Source: Streptomyces fradiae (GTDB lineage Bacteria > Actinomycetota > Actinomycetes > Streptomycetales > Streptomycetaceae). Taken from it: a stretch of DNA of 64,000 nucleotides. The DNA lies in assembly GCF_041270065.1 (NCBI RefSeq), contig NZ_CP065958.1, forward strand, positions 7,819,797-7,883,796. Reading direction: 5' to 3'. This document shows positions 32,891 to 43,027 of the stretch, in pieces (position 1 is the first letter of the stretch; each line of letters begins with the position of its first letter). The translations under genes were made by a program, and so were the position numbers. The notes beneath the pieces are model-generated. The model made no database searches. It was not told the origin of the DNA and worked only from the letters and a program-made list of their open reading frames with translations.

Positions 32891-33642
32891 CGAGCACCAG
32901 CACTGGTATCGACCGTACGAGCACCGGCGCCGGCGTCCGGACCTTCACCGACGCCCGCCGCTGGGCCGTCATCGGCGCCGAGCTGACCTTCGAGGCCGTC
33001 GCCGGACTCGACGACGCCGGCTACGCGGCACCCAGCGCCCTGCCCGGCTGGACCCGCGCCCACGTCGCCGCGCACGTCGCCGCCAACGCCGAGGCCCTGT
33101 CCAACCTGGTCCACTGGGCCGCCACCGGCGAACCCACCCCGATGTACGCCTCGCCCGAGGAACGCGCCGCCGGCATCGAACGCGGCCGCGCCCTGCCGGC
33201 CGCCCGGCTGACCGCCTGGCTGCGCCGCTCGGCGGACGCCCTGGAGGCGTCGATGGACGAGCTCACCGACGGACAGTGGCGGCACGAGGTCGTCACCGCC
33301 CAGGGCCGTACCGTCCCCGCCACCGAACTGCCCTGGATGCGCTCCCGCGAGGTCTGCGTCCACGCCGTCGACCTGGCGACCGGCGTCACCTTCGCCGACC
33401 TGCCGGGCGACTTCCTCGTCGCCCTGTGCGACGACGTCGCCGCCAAGCGCGCCGCCGCCCCCGGCCCGGCCGTGACCCTGCGGGCCGGGGCCATCGGCGC
33501 CGGCTGGGAGCTGCCGGGCGAGGGCGAGCCCGTCCTGGTCACCGGCGAACTCCACGACATCACCGCCTACCTCACCGGACGGGCCGCCGGCCCGCGCGCC
33601 GCCGACGGCTCACCCGCCCCCGCGCTCGGCGCCTGGCTCTGA
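32887..33642 (+). CDS. mycothiol-dependent maleylpyruvate isomerase
   Basis: 251-aa DinB-fold protein. The zinc ligands expected of the Corynebacterium enzyme are visible as the His of [11 protein letters not shown] and the Glu/His of [15 protein letters not shown]. It isomerises maleylpyruvate to fumarylpyruvate using mycothiol, the actinobacterial thiol. ATG 32887 overlaps the hydrolase stop (ATGA). Gram-negative bacteria use a glutathione-dependent enzyme of a different fold, so this supports an actinobacterial host. Confidence 0.9.
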   Translation: MTSTSTGIDRTSTGAGVRTFTDARRWAVIGAELTFEAVAGLDDAGYAAPSALPGWTRAHVAAHVAANAEALSNLVHWAATGEPTPMYASPEERAAGIERGRALPAARLTAWLRRSADALEASMDELTDGQWRHEVVTAQGRTVPATELPWMRSREVCVHAVDLATGVTFADLPGDFLVALCDDVAAKRAAAPGPAVTLRAGAIGAGWELPGEGEPVLVTGELHDITAYLTGRAAGPRAADGSPAPALGAWL

Positions 33643-33659
33643 GAGGAACACACACCGTC

Positions 33660-34943
33660 ATGACCACTGGAACCACCCCTGCCGGGCAGCCCGATGTCAT
33701 CGTCGTCGGTGGCGGCATCGGCGGCCTCAGCACCGCCTACGCCCTGACCCGTCAGGGCCTGAAGGTCCGCGTCCTCGAACAGGCCCCGGAGTACGGCGAG
33801 GTCGGCGCCGGCCTGCAGATCGCCCCCAACTGCACCCGCATCCTCCACGAGTACGGCCTGCTCGACGAGGCCAAGGCGCTGGGCGTCGTCCCGGAGAACA
33901 TGGTCATGCGGGACGCGCTCGACTCCCGGGAGCTGACCCGGCTCGACCTGCGCGACCTCGAACGCCGCTACGGCTTCCCGTACATGGTCATCCACCGCAG
34001 CGACCTGCACGGCATCTTCCTGCGCGCCTGCGAGCGGGCGGGCGTCGAGCTGCTCAACAACCAGACCGTCGTCGCCTACGAGAACACCGAGGGCGGCGCC
34101 CTGGTCCGCCTCAAGGACGGCCGCGTCGAGTCCGCGCCGCTGGTCGTGGCCGCCGACGGACTGCACTCGGTGGCCCGCCGCGACCTGATCGGCGACGAGC
34201 CGGTCAGCTCCTCGTACGTGGCCTACCGCGCTGCCGTCCCGTTCGAGCAGGTCAAGGACAACGGCGTCGCGGAGAACGACGTCACCGTGTACGTCGGCCC
34301 GCAGCGCCACTTCGTGCAGTACGCGCTGCGCGGCGGCGAGATGTTCAACCAGGTCGCCGTGTTCGAGTCGCCCAGGGCGATGGCCGGTCAGGACGACTGG
34401 GGCACCCCCGACGAGCTGGACGCGGCCTTCGAAGGCAGCTGCGACACCGTCCTCAAGGGCGTCCCGCTGATGTGGCGGGACCGCTGGTGGCGGATGTTCG
34501 ACCGCGACCCGATCGAGACCTGGGTGCACGGCCGGATCGCCCTCCTCGGCGACGCCGCGCACCCGCCGCTCCAGTACATGGCGCAGGGCGCGATCATGGC
34601 CATCGAGGACGGCTGGGTGCTCGCGCAGCACTACGCGCGCCTCGCCGAGGCCGCCCCGGCGGGCGCCGCGCCGGACTGGGACGGTGCCCTCGCCGCGTAC
34701 GAGGCGGTCCGGGTGGAGCACTGCCGCCGGGTGCAGACCACGGCCCGCGCCTGGGGCGAGCTGTGGCACGTCGACGGGGTGGCCCGGGAGCAGCGCAACG
34801 CGATCATGAGGGCGCGGGACGCGTACGACTACTCCTTCACCGACTGGGTGTACGGCCCGACCGCGCTGACGCCGGACGAGGAGCCGGAGATGTTCACGCC
34901 GATCCCGCTCTCCTCGGCGGCCGTCGAGGAGCCGGTGGCCTGA
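33660..34943 (+). CDS. FAD-dependent 3-hydroxybenzoate 6-hydroxylase-like monooxygenase
   Basis: 427-aa flavoprotein. FAD motif [15 protein letters not shown], middle motif [13 protein letters not shown], ribose motif [26 protein letters not shown]. The last, with [10 protein letters not shown], is typical of 3-hydroxybenzoate and salicylate hydroxylases. It is last in the gentisate operon, so it should make gentisate from 3-hydroxybenzoate. GAGAGG lies 13 nt before ATG 33660. A very strong terminator follows. Confidence 0.88.
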   Translation: MTTGTTPAGQPDVIVVGGGIGGLSTAYALTRQGLKVRVLEQAPEYGEVGAGLQIAPNCTRILHEYGLLDEAKALGVVPENMVMRDALDSRELTRLDLRDLERRYGFPYMVIHRSDLHGIFLRACERAGVELLNNQTVVAYENTEGGALVRLKDGRVESAPLVVAADGLHSVARRDLIGDEPVSSSYVAYRAAVPFEQVKDNGVAENDVTVYVGPQRHFVQYALRGGEMFNQVAVFESPRAMAGQDDWGTPDELDAAFEGSCDTVLKGVPLMWRDRWWRMFDRDPIETWVHGRIALLGDAAHPPLQYMAQGAIMAIEDGWVLAQHYARLAEAAPAGAAPDWDGALAAYEAVRVEHCRRVQTTARAWGELWHVDGVAREQRNAIMRARDAYDYSFTDWVYGPTALTPDEEPEMFTPIPLSSAAVEEPVA

Positions 34944-34960
34944 CCTCCTCACGCCCGACC

Positions 34961-35001
34961 GGTGGCCGGGGGCGACGCGCAACGCGTCGCCCCCGGCCAC
35001 C
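34961..35001. terminator. 19-bp hairpin terminator
   Basis: A perfect 19-bp inverted repeat (34961-34979 with 34983-35001, 3-nt loop), followed by GTTGTTT on the plus strand. It lies between the convergent gentisate operon and second IclR gene, and probably serves both. Confidence 0.9.
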
Positions 35002-35008
35002 CGTTGTT

Positions 35009-35758
35009 TCAGGGCCGCCGGCGGGCCAGCGTGGAGCCCAGGGCCGTGGCCGCGGCGCGTACGGCGTTGGCGTGCGACTCGGGGCGGAAGCGCCCGACCG
35101 GGCCGGTCACGCTGACGGCGGCGACCGCCGTCCGCCCGTCGGGGGCCAGGACCGGAGCGGCGACGCAGAGCAGCCCGGGCGTCGACTCCTCGCGCTCGTA
35201 GGCGACCCCGGTCTCGACGGCCTTGTCGAGCTGCCGGCGCAGCAGCCCCGGGGCGATCACGGTGTGCGGGGTACGCCGTTCGAGCGGGCCGGTCAGGACG
35301 GCGGTCCGCTCCTCCTCCCCGGCATGGGCGAGCAGCACCTTGCCGATGGCCGTGCAGTGCAGCGGCATCCGCCCGCCGGTGCGGGACGGCGTCCTGGCCT
35401 GCCGGTGGCCGCCGATCTTGGCGACATAGACGACCTCGTGTCCCTCGCGCACCCCGAGGTGCACCGTCTCGTGGGTCCGCTCGTAGAGATCCTGGAGGAA
35501 CGGCATCGCCATTTCGAGCAGGGTCCGTTCGGCGGCGGCGCGCATGCCGAGCTCGAAGAGACCGCCGGAGAGCCGGTAGCCGTGCTCGGTCTTGTCGAGC
35601 AGCCGGTGGTGCACGAGATCCCCGGCCACGCGATGGACGCTGCCCTTGGCCAGACCCGTACGCCGCACCAGTTCGGCCAGCGGCAGCACGGAGTCGGCCG
35701 GGCCGAACGCCCGCAGGATCGCCAGTGCCTTGCCCAGGACGGTGTCGCTGTCCTCCAT
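35009..35758 (-). CDS. IclR family regulator of the lower meta-cleavage operon
   Basis: 249-aa regulator, with the winged helix [42 protein letters not shown] and an effector domain with [15 protein letters not shown] and [17 protein letters not shown]. It diverges from the hydratase gene at 35829 across a 70-bp gap. It is a separate gene from the IclR at 30010 and only moderately similar, so the two may respond to different ligands. Confidence 0.9.
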   Translation of the reverse strand: MEDSDTVLGKALAILRAFGPADSVLPLAELVRRTGLAKGSVHRVAGDLVHHRLLDKTEHGYRLSGGLFELGMRAAAERTLLEMAMPFLQDLYERTHETVHLGVREGHEVVYVAKIGGHRQARTPSRTGGRMPLHCTAIGKVLLAHAGEEERTAVLTGPLERRTPHTVIAPGLLRRQLDKAVETGVAYEREESTPGLLCVAAPVLAPDGRTAVAAVSVTGPVGRFRPESHANAVRAAATALGSTLARRRP

Positions 35759-35828
35759 GAGAAGAGCGTACCGCTGAGTGGAACGCCTTCATGGAGCTCG
35801 CCCCTCCCCGTACCCCAGATTGGATGCC

Positions 35829-36635
35829 ATGCCCCAGAACCACCCCACTGTCGGCACCGACAGCATCGCCGCCGCCGCTGCCCGGCTCCGCGCGGCCGCC
35901 GCCACCGGCACCCCCGCCGCCCCCGTACGCGACCTCATCGGCCGCGACGACGTCCGCGCCGCCTACGCCGTGCAGCGGCTGCTCACCGCCGAGCGGATCG
36001 CGTCCGGCGCCACCGTCACCGGCCGCAAGATCGGCCTGACCTCCGCCGCCGTGCAGCAGCAGCTCGGCGTCGACCAGCCCGACTTCGGCTTCCTCTTCGA
36101 CGACATGGCGCACGCCGACGGCTCGGTCGTGCCGTCCGACGCCGTCCTTCAGCCGCGGGTCGAGGCCGAGATCGCCTTCGTCCTCGGCGCCGACCTCGCC
36201 GAGGGACCGCTCGACGCCGCCCAGGTGCGCGCGGCCGTCGACCACGCCGTCGCCGCCATCGAGATCTGCGGCAGCCGGGTGGCCGACTGGGACATCAGCT
36301 TCGGCGACACGGTCGCCGACAACGCCTCGGCCGGTGCCTACGTCCTCGGCACGCGGCGCGTCCCGCTGACCGCCTTCGACCCCGTCGCCGCCGAGATGAC
36401 CCTGACGATCGACGGCGAGACCGTCTCCACCGGCAACGGCGCCGCCTGCCTCGGCGACCCCGTCGACGCCGTCGTCTGGCTCGCCCGCCAGGCCCGCGAC
36501 CTGGGCGAACCCCTGCGCGCCGGCCAGGTCGTCCTCTCCGGCGCCCTCGGCCCGATGCGTCCCGTCACGCCGGGCGCCGCCGTCCGCGCCACCGTCACCG
36601 GCCTCGGCACGGTGTCGGTCACCTTCTCCGCGTAA
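35829..36635 (+). CDS. mhpD: 2-hydroxypenta-2,4-dienoate hydratase (MhpD-like)
   Basis: 268-aa FAH-fold enzyme. Conserved blocks are [41 protein letters not shown] (metal-binding Glu residues) and [27 protein letters not shown]. It adds water to 2-hydroxypenta-2,4-dienoate to give 4-hydroxy-2-oxovalerate. ATG 35829 is the likely start. First of a three-gene operon with the acylating dehydrogenase and aldolase. Confidence 0.9.
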   Translation: MPQNHPTVGTDSIAAAAARLRAAAATGTPAAPVRDLIGRDDVRAAYAVQRLLTAERIASGATVTGRKIGLTSAAVQQQLGVDQPDFGFLFDDMAHADGSVVPSDAVLQPRVEAEIAFVLGADLAEGPLDAAQVRAAVDHAVAAIEICGSRVADWDISFGDTVADNASAGAYVLGTRRVPLTAFDPVAAEMTLTIDGETVSTGNGAACLGDPVDAVVWLARQARDLGEPLRAGQVVLSGALGPMRPVTPGAAVRATVTGLGTVSVTFSA

Positions 36636-36643
36636 GGAACGAG

Positions 36644-37615
36644 ATGAGCAGCACCCGCAGGACCAAGGTCGCCGTCATCGGATCGGGCAACATCGGCACC
36701 GACCTGATGATCAAGATCATGCGCACCGCGCAGCACCTCGAGATGGGGGTCATGGTCGGCATCGACCCCGCCTCCGACGGCCTCGCCCGCGCCGCCCGCC
36801 TCGGCTTCGAGACCACCGCCGAAGGCGTCGACGGCCTCCTCAAGTCGCCGCAGATCGACGACATCGGCCTCGTCTTCGACGCCACCTCCGCCGGCGCGCA
36901 CCGGTACAACGACGCCAAGCTGCGCCCGCTGGGCATCAGGGTGATCGACCTGACGCCGGCCGCGATCGGGCCGTACGTCGTCCCGGCGGTCAACCTGGAC
37001 GAGCACCTCGACGCGCCGAACGTCAACATGGTCACCTGCGGCGGTCAGGCCACCATCCCCGTCGTGGCCGCGATCAGCCGGGTCGTCCCGGTGGCGTACG
37101 CCGAGATCGTCGCCTCGATCGCCTCGAAGTCGGCCGGCCCCGGCACCCGGGCCAACATCGACGAGTTCACCGAGACCACCTCCTCGGCGATCGTGCGGGT
37201 CGGCGGCGCCGAGCGCGGCAAGGCGATCATCATCCTCAACCCGGCCGAACCGCCCCTGATGATGCGCGACACGGTCTTCGCCCTGGCCACCCTGCCCGCC
37301 GGTGAGGACGGCGAGACCGCGAAGGCGCAGATCACCGCGTCGGTACGGAAGATGGTCGCCGAGGTCTCGGCGTACGTCCCCGGCTACCGCATGGTCCAGG
37401 ACGTCCAGATCACCGAGATCCCGGCCGACCAGCCGGTCGAGACGCTGCTCGCGGAGGGCGCGACCACCCGGCCCACCCACCAGGTCTCCGTCTTCCTCAG
37501 GGTCGAGGGCGCGGGCATGTACCTCCCGGCGTACGCCGGAAACCTCGACATCATGACCTCGGCCGCGGTGCGGATGGCCGAGCAGATCGCCGCCGCGAAG
37601 GAGGCCGCGAAGTGA
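36644..37615 (+). CDS. mhpF: acetaldehyde dehydrogenase, acylating (MhpF/HsaG-like)
   Basis: 323-aa NAD-dependent enzyme turning acetaldehyde plus CoA into acetyl-CoA. The cofactor motif [17 protein letters not shown] is N-terminal, the catalytic Cys is in [14 protein letters not shown], and [19 protein letters not shown] is typical. AAGGA is 5 nt before ATG 36644. It forms a channelling complex with the aldolase in known pathways. Its stop overlaps the aldolase start by 4 nt (GTGA), consistent with paired expression. Confidence 0.92.
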   Translation: MSSTRRTKVAVIGSGNIGTDLMIKIMRTAQHLEMGVMVGIDPASDGLARAARLGFETTAEGVDGLLKSPQIDDIGLVFDATSAGAHRYNDAKLRPLGIRVIDLTPAAIGPYVVPAVNLDEHLDAPNVNMVTCGGQATIPVVAAISRVVPVAYAEIVASIASKSAGPGTRANIDEFTETTSSAIVRVGGAERGKAIIILNPAEPPLMMRDTVFALATLPAGEDGETAKAQITASVRKMVAEVSAYVPGYRMVQDVQITEIPADQPVETLLAEGATTRPTHQVSVFLRVEGAGMYLPAYAGNLDIMTSAAVRMAEQIAAAKEAAK

Positions 37616-38622
37616 ACACCCCGATCTTCGTCCAGGACGTCACGCTCCGGGACGGCATGCACGCCGTCCGGCACCGCATCACTCCCGACGACGTCAAGCG
37701 GATCGTCGCGGCCCTGGACGAGGCCGGTGTCGACGCGATCGAGGTCGCCCACGGTGACGGCCTCGCCGGCGGCTCGGTCAACTACGGCCCCGGCTCCCAC
37801 ACCGACTGGGAGTGGATCGAGGCCGCCGCCTCCGTCCTCAGGCGCGCCCGCCTCACCACCCTGCTGCTTCCGGGCGTGGGCACGGTGGACGAGTTGAGGC
37901 ACGCCTACGACCTCGGCGTCCGCTCGGTGCGCGTGGCCACCCACTGCACCGAGGCCGACATCTCCGCGCAGCACATCGCCGCCGCCCGCGAGCTCGGCAT
38001 GGACGTCTCCGGCTTCCTGATGCTCTCCCACATGGCCGAGCCCGAACAGCTCGCGCGGCAGGCGAAGTCGATGGAGTCGTACGGCGCCCAGTGCGTGTAC
38101 GTCACCGACTCCGGCGGCCGCCTCACGATGAACGACGTCGCCGCCCGGGTCCGCGCCTACCGCGACCTCCTCGACCCGGACACCGAGATCGGCATCCACG
38201 CCCACGAGAACCTCTCGCTCTCCGTCGCCAACTCGGTCGTCGCCGTCGAGAACGGCGTCCGCCGCGTCGACGCCTCCCTCGCCGGCCACGGCGCCGGCGC
38301 CGGCAACTGCCCCCTCGAGGCCTTCATCGCCGTCGCCGACCTCTCGGGCTTCCGGCACGGCTGCGACCTGTTCAAGCTGCAGGACGCCGCCGACGACCTC
38401 GTCCGCCCCCTCCAGGACCGCCCCGTCCGCGTCGACCGCGAAACCCTCACCCTCGGCTACGCCGGCGTCTACTCCAGCTTCCTCCGCCACGCGGAGACCG
38501 CCGCCCGCCGCTACGACGTCGACGTCCGCGCCATCCTGCTGGAATGCGGCCGCCGCCGCCTGGTCGGCGGCCAGGAGGACATGATCCTGGACATCGCCCT
38601 GGGCCTGACGGCGGCCCACTGA
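37612..38622 (+). CDS. mhpE: 4-hydroxy-2-oxovalerate aldolase (MhpE/HsaF/DmpG-like)
   Basis: 336-aa metal-dependent class II aldolase. The N-terminal [13 protein letters not shown] holds the catalytic Arg and metal Asp, VTDSGGRL follows, and [16 protein letters not shown] contains the metal-binding His pair; [14 protein letters not shown] is conserved. It cleaves 4-hydroxy-2-oxovalerate to pyruvate and acetaldehyde, the latter passed to the dehydrogenase. Starts at GTG 37612, overlapping the preceding stop. It ends the lower meta pathway. Confidence 0.92.
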   Translation: MNTPIFVQDVTLRDGMHAVRHRITPDDVKRIVAALDEAGVDAIEVAHGDGLAGGSVNYGPGSHTDWEWIEAAASVLRRARLTTLLLPGVGTVDELRHAYDLGVRSVRVATHCTEADISAQHIAAARELGMDVSGFLMLSHMAEPEQLARQAKSMESYGAQCVYVTDSGGRLTMNDVAARVRAYRDLLDPDTEIGIHAHENLSLSVANSVVAVENGVRRVDASLAGHGAGAGNCPLEAFIAVADLSGFRHGCDLFKLQDAADDLVRPLQDRPVRVDRETLTLGYAGVYSSFLRHAETAARRYDVDVRAILLECGRRRLVGGQEDMILDIALGLTAAH

Positions 38623-38633
38623 CCCGTCCGTCC

Positions 38634-38687
38634 CCCGGCACGCGTGCCGGGCCGAAGAGACGATCCAGCCTTGCCTCTCGGCCCGGC
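38634..38687. terminator. overlapping alternative hairpins after the aldolase gene
   Basis: An 18-bp perfect palindrome (38634-38651) overlaps the left arm of a second 10-bp stem (38646-38655 with 38678-38687). Only one can form at a time. They lie between two convergent genes (aldolase and Imm49-like). Confidence 0.65.
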
Positions 38688-38774
38688 CGCAGCCCGACCC
38701 CTGGTGGCGGCGCCGCCTGAGCCCGCCCGACCTCCAGTAGCCGGCACGGGGGCGACAACGTACGGCTGGTCGTC

Positions 38775-40532
38775 CTAGAAGGGTTCGGCCGCCCGAAGAA
38801 CCGCCTGCGGCAGGTACGGCGACTCGACCCGGATGGCCCAGCCGCGGCGCCGCGCGTGGCAGGCCAGGGCGAGGATGTCGAGGTTGACCGAGGCGTCCGG
38901 ATCGTCGGCGCGGTCGGCGACCCGGTAATGGTCGCGGTGGGCCTCGAGCGCGTCGGCCAGGGCCAGGTTGAAGCTCTCCTCGTCGCCCTCCACGAGCTGC
39001 GAAAGCAGCACGGCCGGCGGCATGGCGAACCCCCAGTCCTTCGCCTTCTCCGCCTGATCCAGCGCCCGTTGCGCGGCCGCCTCCGGATCCGTGCCCTTCA
39101 GATACGCGTGGAGGGCTTCGCGGTACGCGGTGAAGGCCGAGCCGTCCGGGCGGGCGAAGGCGGGGCCGGTGAGAACCAGCGGGGCGAGATCCTCGCGTAC
39201 ACCGGTGATGAGGGCGAGGGCCGTGGCCGTCTGCCAGTTGCCCGCGCCGGCGTCCTCGCCCCGCTTCGCCTCGTACCGCAGCGTCCGGCCGCCGACGGTC
39301 ACCTCGACCTCGGTGCCCGGCTCCGCGAGGGCGATGCGGAACAGGGCCGCCCCCGTCTGGGAGGCCACCCGGAGGTGCGCGAGCCGGGCGTCCGTGACGC
39401 CCTCCGGGGTCCCCGCATGCCATTTGAACAGGCGCTCCTGATCGCCCATCACGCTGCTGAGCAGCCAGACGGCGAGGGGCTCTCCCGCATCGGGGGTGAA
39501 CGCCTGCTGGACGTGCTGCTCGTACACGACCTCGAGCCGCGGATTCACCGTCCACGCACACCCCGGCCGCTCCACCACCAGCGGGCCCTCCGCGAGCGCG
39601 GCGACCGCGTCCGGCCGCCGGTCCCTGCCGAACCCGGCGACCCGCGGGCCCCGGGACTCGAAGCCGGTGACCAGCGCGTGCGGCAGGTAGTCGGTGTGGA
39701 CGGCCGGAGTCCAGCCCAGGCTCCGGTACGCGAGCGCGGCCAGGGCGATGGGCACGAGGGGGAGCAGGCTGCTCGGCCGGGCCGACACGCCGTGCACGCT
39801 GCTGTGCCGGACCAGGAGATCGGCCAGCGCGGCGTCGAAGGCGCCCCGGTCCTCGGCGGCCAGGGCGCGCACGGTGCGCAGCGCCGCGCTGTTCGACTGC
39901 TCCAGGAGGGGCTCGCCGGTCTCCACCGCGCGGGCCCGGACGCGGTCGAGCGCCGCGTCGACGGCGGCGAGCTTGGCCTGCGCGCTCGGCGGGTACTCCT
40001 CGTCGTCGCCGGTGTCGTCCAGGAACACGGCCGTCAGCGCGGTGGCGAGCTCACCGAGCGGCGTGCCCTGCACCCGCTCGGCGAACTTCTGCCGGGCGAA
40101 GTGGAAGGCCTCGCCGTGCCACGTGGCCTTGTCCCTGAGGACCGCCAGACACAGCGCGTCGATCCAGTCGCCGGGCGTCACGCTCTCCGGGGGAGCGTCC
40201 TCACCCGGGTCGTAGCTCATCCCGAAGTTCACGTAGTCCAGGAAGATCTGGAAGCTGCAGTGCGGGTGGTACGCCGCGTAGGCGACCGCGCCGGCCGCGG
40301 CCTCCGAGGCGTCCTTGAGGGCGGCCTTCGCCTCCGGGGTGTCCAGGTCGGGCGTCTCGACGGACAGCGCGCCGAGGTACTCGAGGAACTCCTCGGCGAT
40401 CGACTGCCATTCGTAGGTGGCCATCCGGCCGCCCCGGGACATGGACCGCACCTGGCCCCCGATCCGGTTCGTGAAGTCCTCGCGCGCCGCCGACACGACG
40501 GCCCCGCCCACCTGGTGACGCTCTATCCGCAC
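38775..40532 (-). CDS. Imm49-family protein (orphan immunity-like)
   Basis: 585 aa from GTG 40532, chosen because AAGGAG lies 7 nt upstream and the protein then starts VRIERHQVG as relatives do. The C-terminal region reads ESFNLALADALEAHRDHYR, then LDILALACHARRRGWAIRVESPYLPQAVL, the hallmark of Immunity 49 proteins of polymorphic-toxin systems. The rest is helical without enzymatic motifs. No toxin, Rhs or secretion gene lies nearby, so it may be an orphan. The neighbouring aromatic genes appear unrelated. Confidence 0.8.
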   Translation of the reverse strand: MRIERHQVGGAVVSAAREDFTNRIGGQVRSMSRGGRMATYEWQSIAEEFLEYLGALSVETPDLDTPEAKAALKDASEAAAGAVAYAAYHPHCSFQIFLDYVNFGMSYDPGEDAPPESVTPGDWIDALCLAVLRDKATWHGEAFHFARQKFAERVQGTPLGELATALTAVFLDDTGDDEEYPPSAQAKLAAVDAALDRVRARAVETGEPLLEQSNSAALRTVRALAAEDRGAFDAALADLLVRHSSVHGVSARPSSLLPLVPIALAALAYRSLGWTPAVHTDYLPHALVTGFESRGPRVAGFGRDRRPDAVAALAEGPLVVERPGCAWTVNPRLEVVYEQHVQQAFTPDAGEPLAVWLLSSVMGDQERLFKWHAGTPEGVTDARLAHLRVASQTGAALFRIALAEPGTEVEVTVGGRTLRYEAKRGEDAGAGNWQTATALALITGVREDLAPLVLTGPAFARPDGSAFTAYREALHAYLKGTDPEAAAQRALDQAEKAKDWGFAMPPAVLLSQLVEGDEESFNLALADALEAHRDHYRVADRADDPDASVNLDILALACHARRRGWAIRVESPYLPQAVLRAAEPF

Positions 40533-40596
40533 TGCCCCGCTCCTTGATCGACTCTCGGGCACAGCCTAGACGCGGGGTCCGACAGCCCGGCCACCG

Positions 40597-41046
40597 TCAG
40601 GGCAGCGGGCGGTCGTCGACCACGTTCTTCATCACGAGCGTGGACGTCAGGCGCTGGACACCGGGCAGCCGGGCGAGCTGCCGGTCGTACAGCTGCTGGA
40701 AGGCCGGGAGGTCGGTGGTGGCGACCCGCAGGAGGTAGTCGGGTTCGCCGAAAAGCCGCTGGGCCTGCAGCACGTGGGGGATGGCGGCGACGGCCTCCTC
40801 GAAGGCGGTGACGGTGTCGGGGTCCTCCCAGCGCAGGGTGACGAAGACGAGCGTCTCGAAGTTCAGGCCGACGGCGCTCGGGTCCACCACGGCGCGGTAG
40901 CCGCGGATGGCGCCCTCGCGTTCCAGGTCGCGCAGCCGGCGGTGGCAGGGCGACACGCTGAGCTGCACACGGGCGGCCAGTTCGGTGACCGTGAGGCGGC
41001 CGTCGAGCTGCAGCTCGGTAAGAATCTTCCGGTCCAGGGCATCCAT
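40597..41046 (-). CDS. Lrp/AsnC family regulator
   Basis: 149-aa regulator. The helix-turn-helix is LDRKILTELQLDGRLTVTELAARVQLSVSPCHRRLRDLEREGAI, and the C-terminal RAM/ACT-like domain has VPHVLQAQRLFGEPDYLLRVATTDLPAFQQLY. ATG 41046 is right for a normal-length Lrp protein. It diverges from a LysE-family exporter, the classical Lrp-controlled pair, so it probably switches that exporter in response to an amino acid. GGAGAA-GA-TTCTCC at 41048-41061 is a likely site. Confidence 0.92.
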   Translation of the reverse strand: MDALDRKILTELQLDGRLTVTELAARVQLSVSPCHRRLRDLEREGAIRGYRAVVDPSAVGLNFETLVFVTLRWEDPDTVTAFEEAVAAIPHVLQAQRLFGEPDYLLRVATTDLPAFQQLYDRQLARLPGVQRLTSTLVMKNVVDDRPLP

Positions 41047-41166
41047 GGAGAAGATTCTCCCCCGAATCCCGCGATCATGGGGTAAGAACGCAAACACTTT
41101 CGGGCATATCCGCCCTAGCCTTCCCACGCACAGCAAGAAGAGTGAGAAGGAACCGAGGGAACCATC

Positions 41167-41796
41167 GTGGACACGACGACACTGGCGGCCTTTTTGGCAG
41201 TGGACCTGCTGCTGGTGTTCACCCCGGGCGCGGACTGGGCCTACGCGATCTCCGCGGGCCTGCGGGACCGCTCGGTCGTCCCCGCCGTCGCCGGCCTGAT
41301 CGTCGGGCACACGGCGTACGCGCTGATGGCGGTCGCCGGCCTGGCGGTGATCGTGGCGAACTCGCCGAACGTGCTCACGGCGCTGACCGTCGCCGGCGCC
41401 GGCTACCTGCTGTGGCTGGGCTGGGGCGTGTTCCGGCAGCCCGCCACGCCGGCGGCCGCCGGGGCAGGGGGCCAAGGGGCGGCGGGGGTCTCCCGGCTGC
41501 GGACCGTGATCAAGGGCGCCGGGACCAGCGGCCTGAACCCCAAGGCGCTGCTGCTGTACTTCTCCCTGTTCCCGCAGTTCATCGACCCGGCCACGGGCTG
41601 GCCGGTCACCGCGCAGACCGGACTCCTGAGCACCGTGCACCTGACGGTGTGCGCCGTCGTCTACCTCGCCGTCGGCGTGCTCGCCCGCACGGTGCTCACG
41701 ACCCGGCCCTCGGCAGCCCGGGCGGTCTCCCGGGTCTCCGGCGCCATGATGATCGCCATCGGCGCGCTCCTGCTGGCGGAACGCCTGATCGCCTGA
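41167..41796 (+). CDS. LysE/RhtB family amino-acid exporter
   Basis: 209-aa membrane protein with six hydrophobic stretches. The family N-terminus is FLAVDLLLVFTPGADWAYAISAGLRDRS (the PGP/PGA motif), followed by GHTAYALMAVAGLAVIVANSP, AGAGYLLWLGWGVFRQP and NPKALLLYFSLFPQFIDP. It would export an amino acid or homoserine-like compound. GTG 41167 follows GAGGGA by 7 nt. It is divergent from an Lrp-type gene. Confidence 0.92.
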   Translation: MDTTTLAAFLAVDLLLVFTPGADWAYAISAGLRDRSVVPAVAGLIVGHTAYALMAVAGLAVIVANSPNVLTALTVAGAGYLLWLGWGVFRQPATPAAAGAGGQGAAGVSRLRTVIKGAGTSGLNPKALLLYFSLFPQFIDPATGWPVTAQTGLLSTVHLTVCAVVYLAVGVLARTVLTTRPSAARAVSRVSGAMMIAIGALLLAERLIA

Positions 41797-41839
41797 CGGC
41801 GCCTGATGCCCTGATGGCGCCGGGTGATCGCCGGCTGTC

Positions 41840-41870
41840 GGCGCCGGGGCGCGGGACCCGCCCCGGCGCC
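41840..41870. terminator. hairpin between LysE and ene-reductase genes
   Basis: A perfect 12-bp inverted repeat (41840-41851 with 41859-41870, 7-nt loop) between two convergent genes. Confidence 0.75.
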
Positions 41871-41876
41871 CGGGGC

Positions 41877-43004
41877 TCAGCTCAGGGTCTTGAGCGCGGC
41901 CGCGTCGTACGGCTTCAGCTCGTCACTCCGCCCCGCCAGGACCTTGGCCGCCCACTCCGGGTCCTGGAGCAGGGCGCGGCCGACGGCAACCATGTCGAAC
42001 TCGTCGCGCTCCATGCGGTCGAGGAGGTTGTCGAGGCTGCCGAGCTCCGCGCCCTCGCCCGCGAAGGCGCGGATGAAGTCGCCGTCGAGGCCGACCGAAC
42101 CGACCGTGATCGTCGGCCGACCGGTGAGCTTCTTGGTCCAGCCGGCCAGGTTCAGGTCCGAGCCCTCGAACTCCGGGAGCCAGTAGCGGCGCGTCGAGGC
42201 GTGGAAGGCGTCGACGCCGGCCGCGGCGAGCGGGGCCAGGATCGCCTCAAGGTCCTGCGGGGTCTCGGCGAGCCGCGCGTCGTACGCCTCCTGCTTCCAC
42301 TGCGAGTAGCGGAAGATCACCGGGAAGTCGGGGGAGATGGCCGCGCGGACCGCGGCGACGATCTCGGCCCCGAACTTCGTACGGGCCACGGAGTCGCCGC
42401 CGTACGCGTCGGTGCGGCGGTTCGTCCGCTCCCACAGGAACTGGTCGACGAGGTAGCCGTGGGCGCCGTGCAGCTCGACGCCGTCGAAGCCGATGCGCTC
42501 GGCGGCCGCGGCGGCCTCGGCGAAGGCGCCGATGACGTCGTCCAGGTCGCTCTGGGTCATCGCCTTGCCCGTGCCCTCGGTGCCGTCGACGCGGATACCG
42601 GAGGGGCCCACGGCGGGGGCGTCGGCGTACGGCGCCTGGCCCTGCTGGCGCACCATGCCGATGTGCCACAGCTGCGGCACGATCGTGCCGCCCGCCTCGT
42701 GCACGGCCGCGGCGACCTTCGCCCACCCCGCCAGCTGCTCCTCGCCGTGGAACCGCGGCACCCGGTCGCTCTGCCCGGCGGACTCGTGGCCGACGTAGGT
42801 GCCCTCGGTGACGATCAGGCCCACGCCGGCGGCGGCGCGGCGGGCGTAGTACGACTGCACGTCCTCACCGGGAACGCCGCCGGGGGAGAACATGCGCGTC
42901 ATCGGCGCCATCGCGATGCGGTTCGGGACGGTCAGGCCGTTCAGCGCGATGGGCCGGGAAAGGATCTCGGCGGCGCGGGAGGCGGGGGACGCGGTGACGG
43001 TCAC
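41877..43004 (-). CDS. ene-reductase / Old Yellow Enzyme family (alkene reductase)
   Basis: 375-aa FMN TIM-barrel enzyme reducing activated C=C bonds. The N-terminal flavin segment is NRIAMAPMTRMFSPGG, the middle GIVELHGAHGY-like block reads GVELHGAHGYLVDQFL, and C-terminal VGRALLQDPEWAAK is typical. GTG 43004 is preferred over ATG 43019 because AGGAG lies 7 nt before it. It is divergent from a MarR repressor; the two promoters and an inverted-repeat operator lie in the gap, a layout like other stress-responsive OYE/MarR pairs. Confidence 0.88.
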   Translation of the reverse strand: MTVTASPASRAAEILSRPIALNGLTVPNRIAMAPMTRMFSPGGVPGEDVQSYYARRAAAGVGLIVTEGTYVGHESAGQSDRVPRFHGEEQLAGWAKVAAAVHEAGGTIVPQLWHIGMVRQQGQAPYADAPAVGPSGIRVDGTEGTGKAMTQSDLDDVIGAFAEAAAAAERIGFDGVELHGAHGYLVDQFLWERTNRRTDAYGGDSVARTKFGAEIVAAVRAAISPDFPVIFRYSQWKQEAYDARLAETPQDLEAILAPLAAAGVDAFHASTRRYWLPEFEGSDLNLAGWTKKLTGRPTITVGSVGLDGDFIRAFAGEGAELGSLDNLLDRMERDEFDMVAVGRALLQDPEWAAKVLAGRSDELKPYDAAALKTLS

Positions 43005-43027
43005 GGGGACGCTCCTCATGGCTACTG

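Noticed and set aside
33567-36245. 892-codon minus-strand frame across the hydroxylase, IclR and hydratase genes
   Set aside because: Spans three confidently assigned genes and two intergenic hairpins; its translation is repetitive and unlike any family.
37384-39561. 725-codon minus-strand frame across the dehydrogenase and aldolase genes
   Set aside because: Opposite two well-supported catabolic genes; no motif, low complexity.
38775-40532. complete polymorphic toxin-immunity locus
   Set aside because: Only the immunity-like gene is present; neighbours are metabolic or regulatory.
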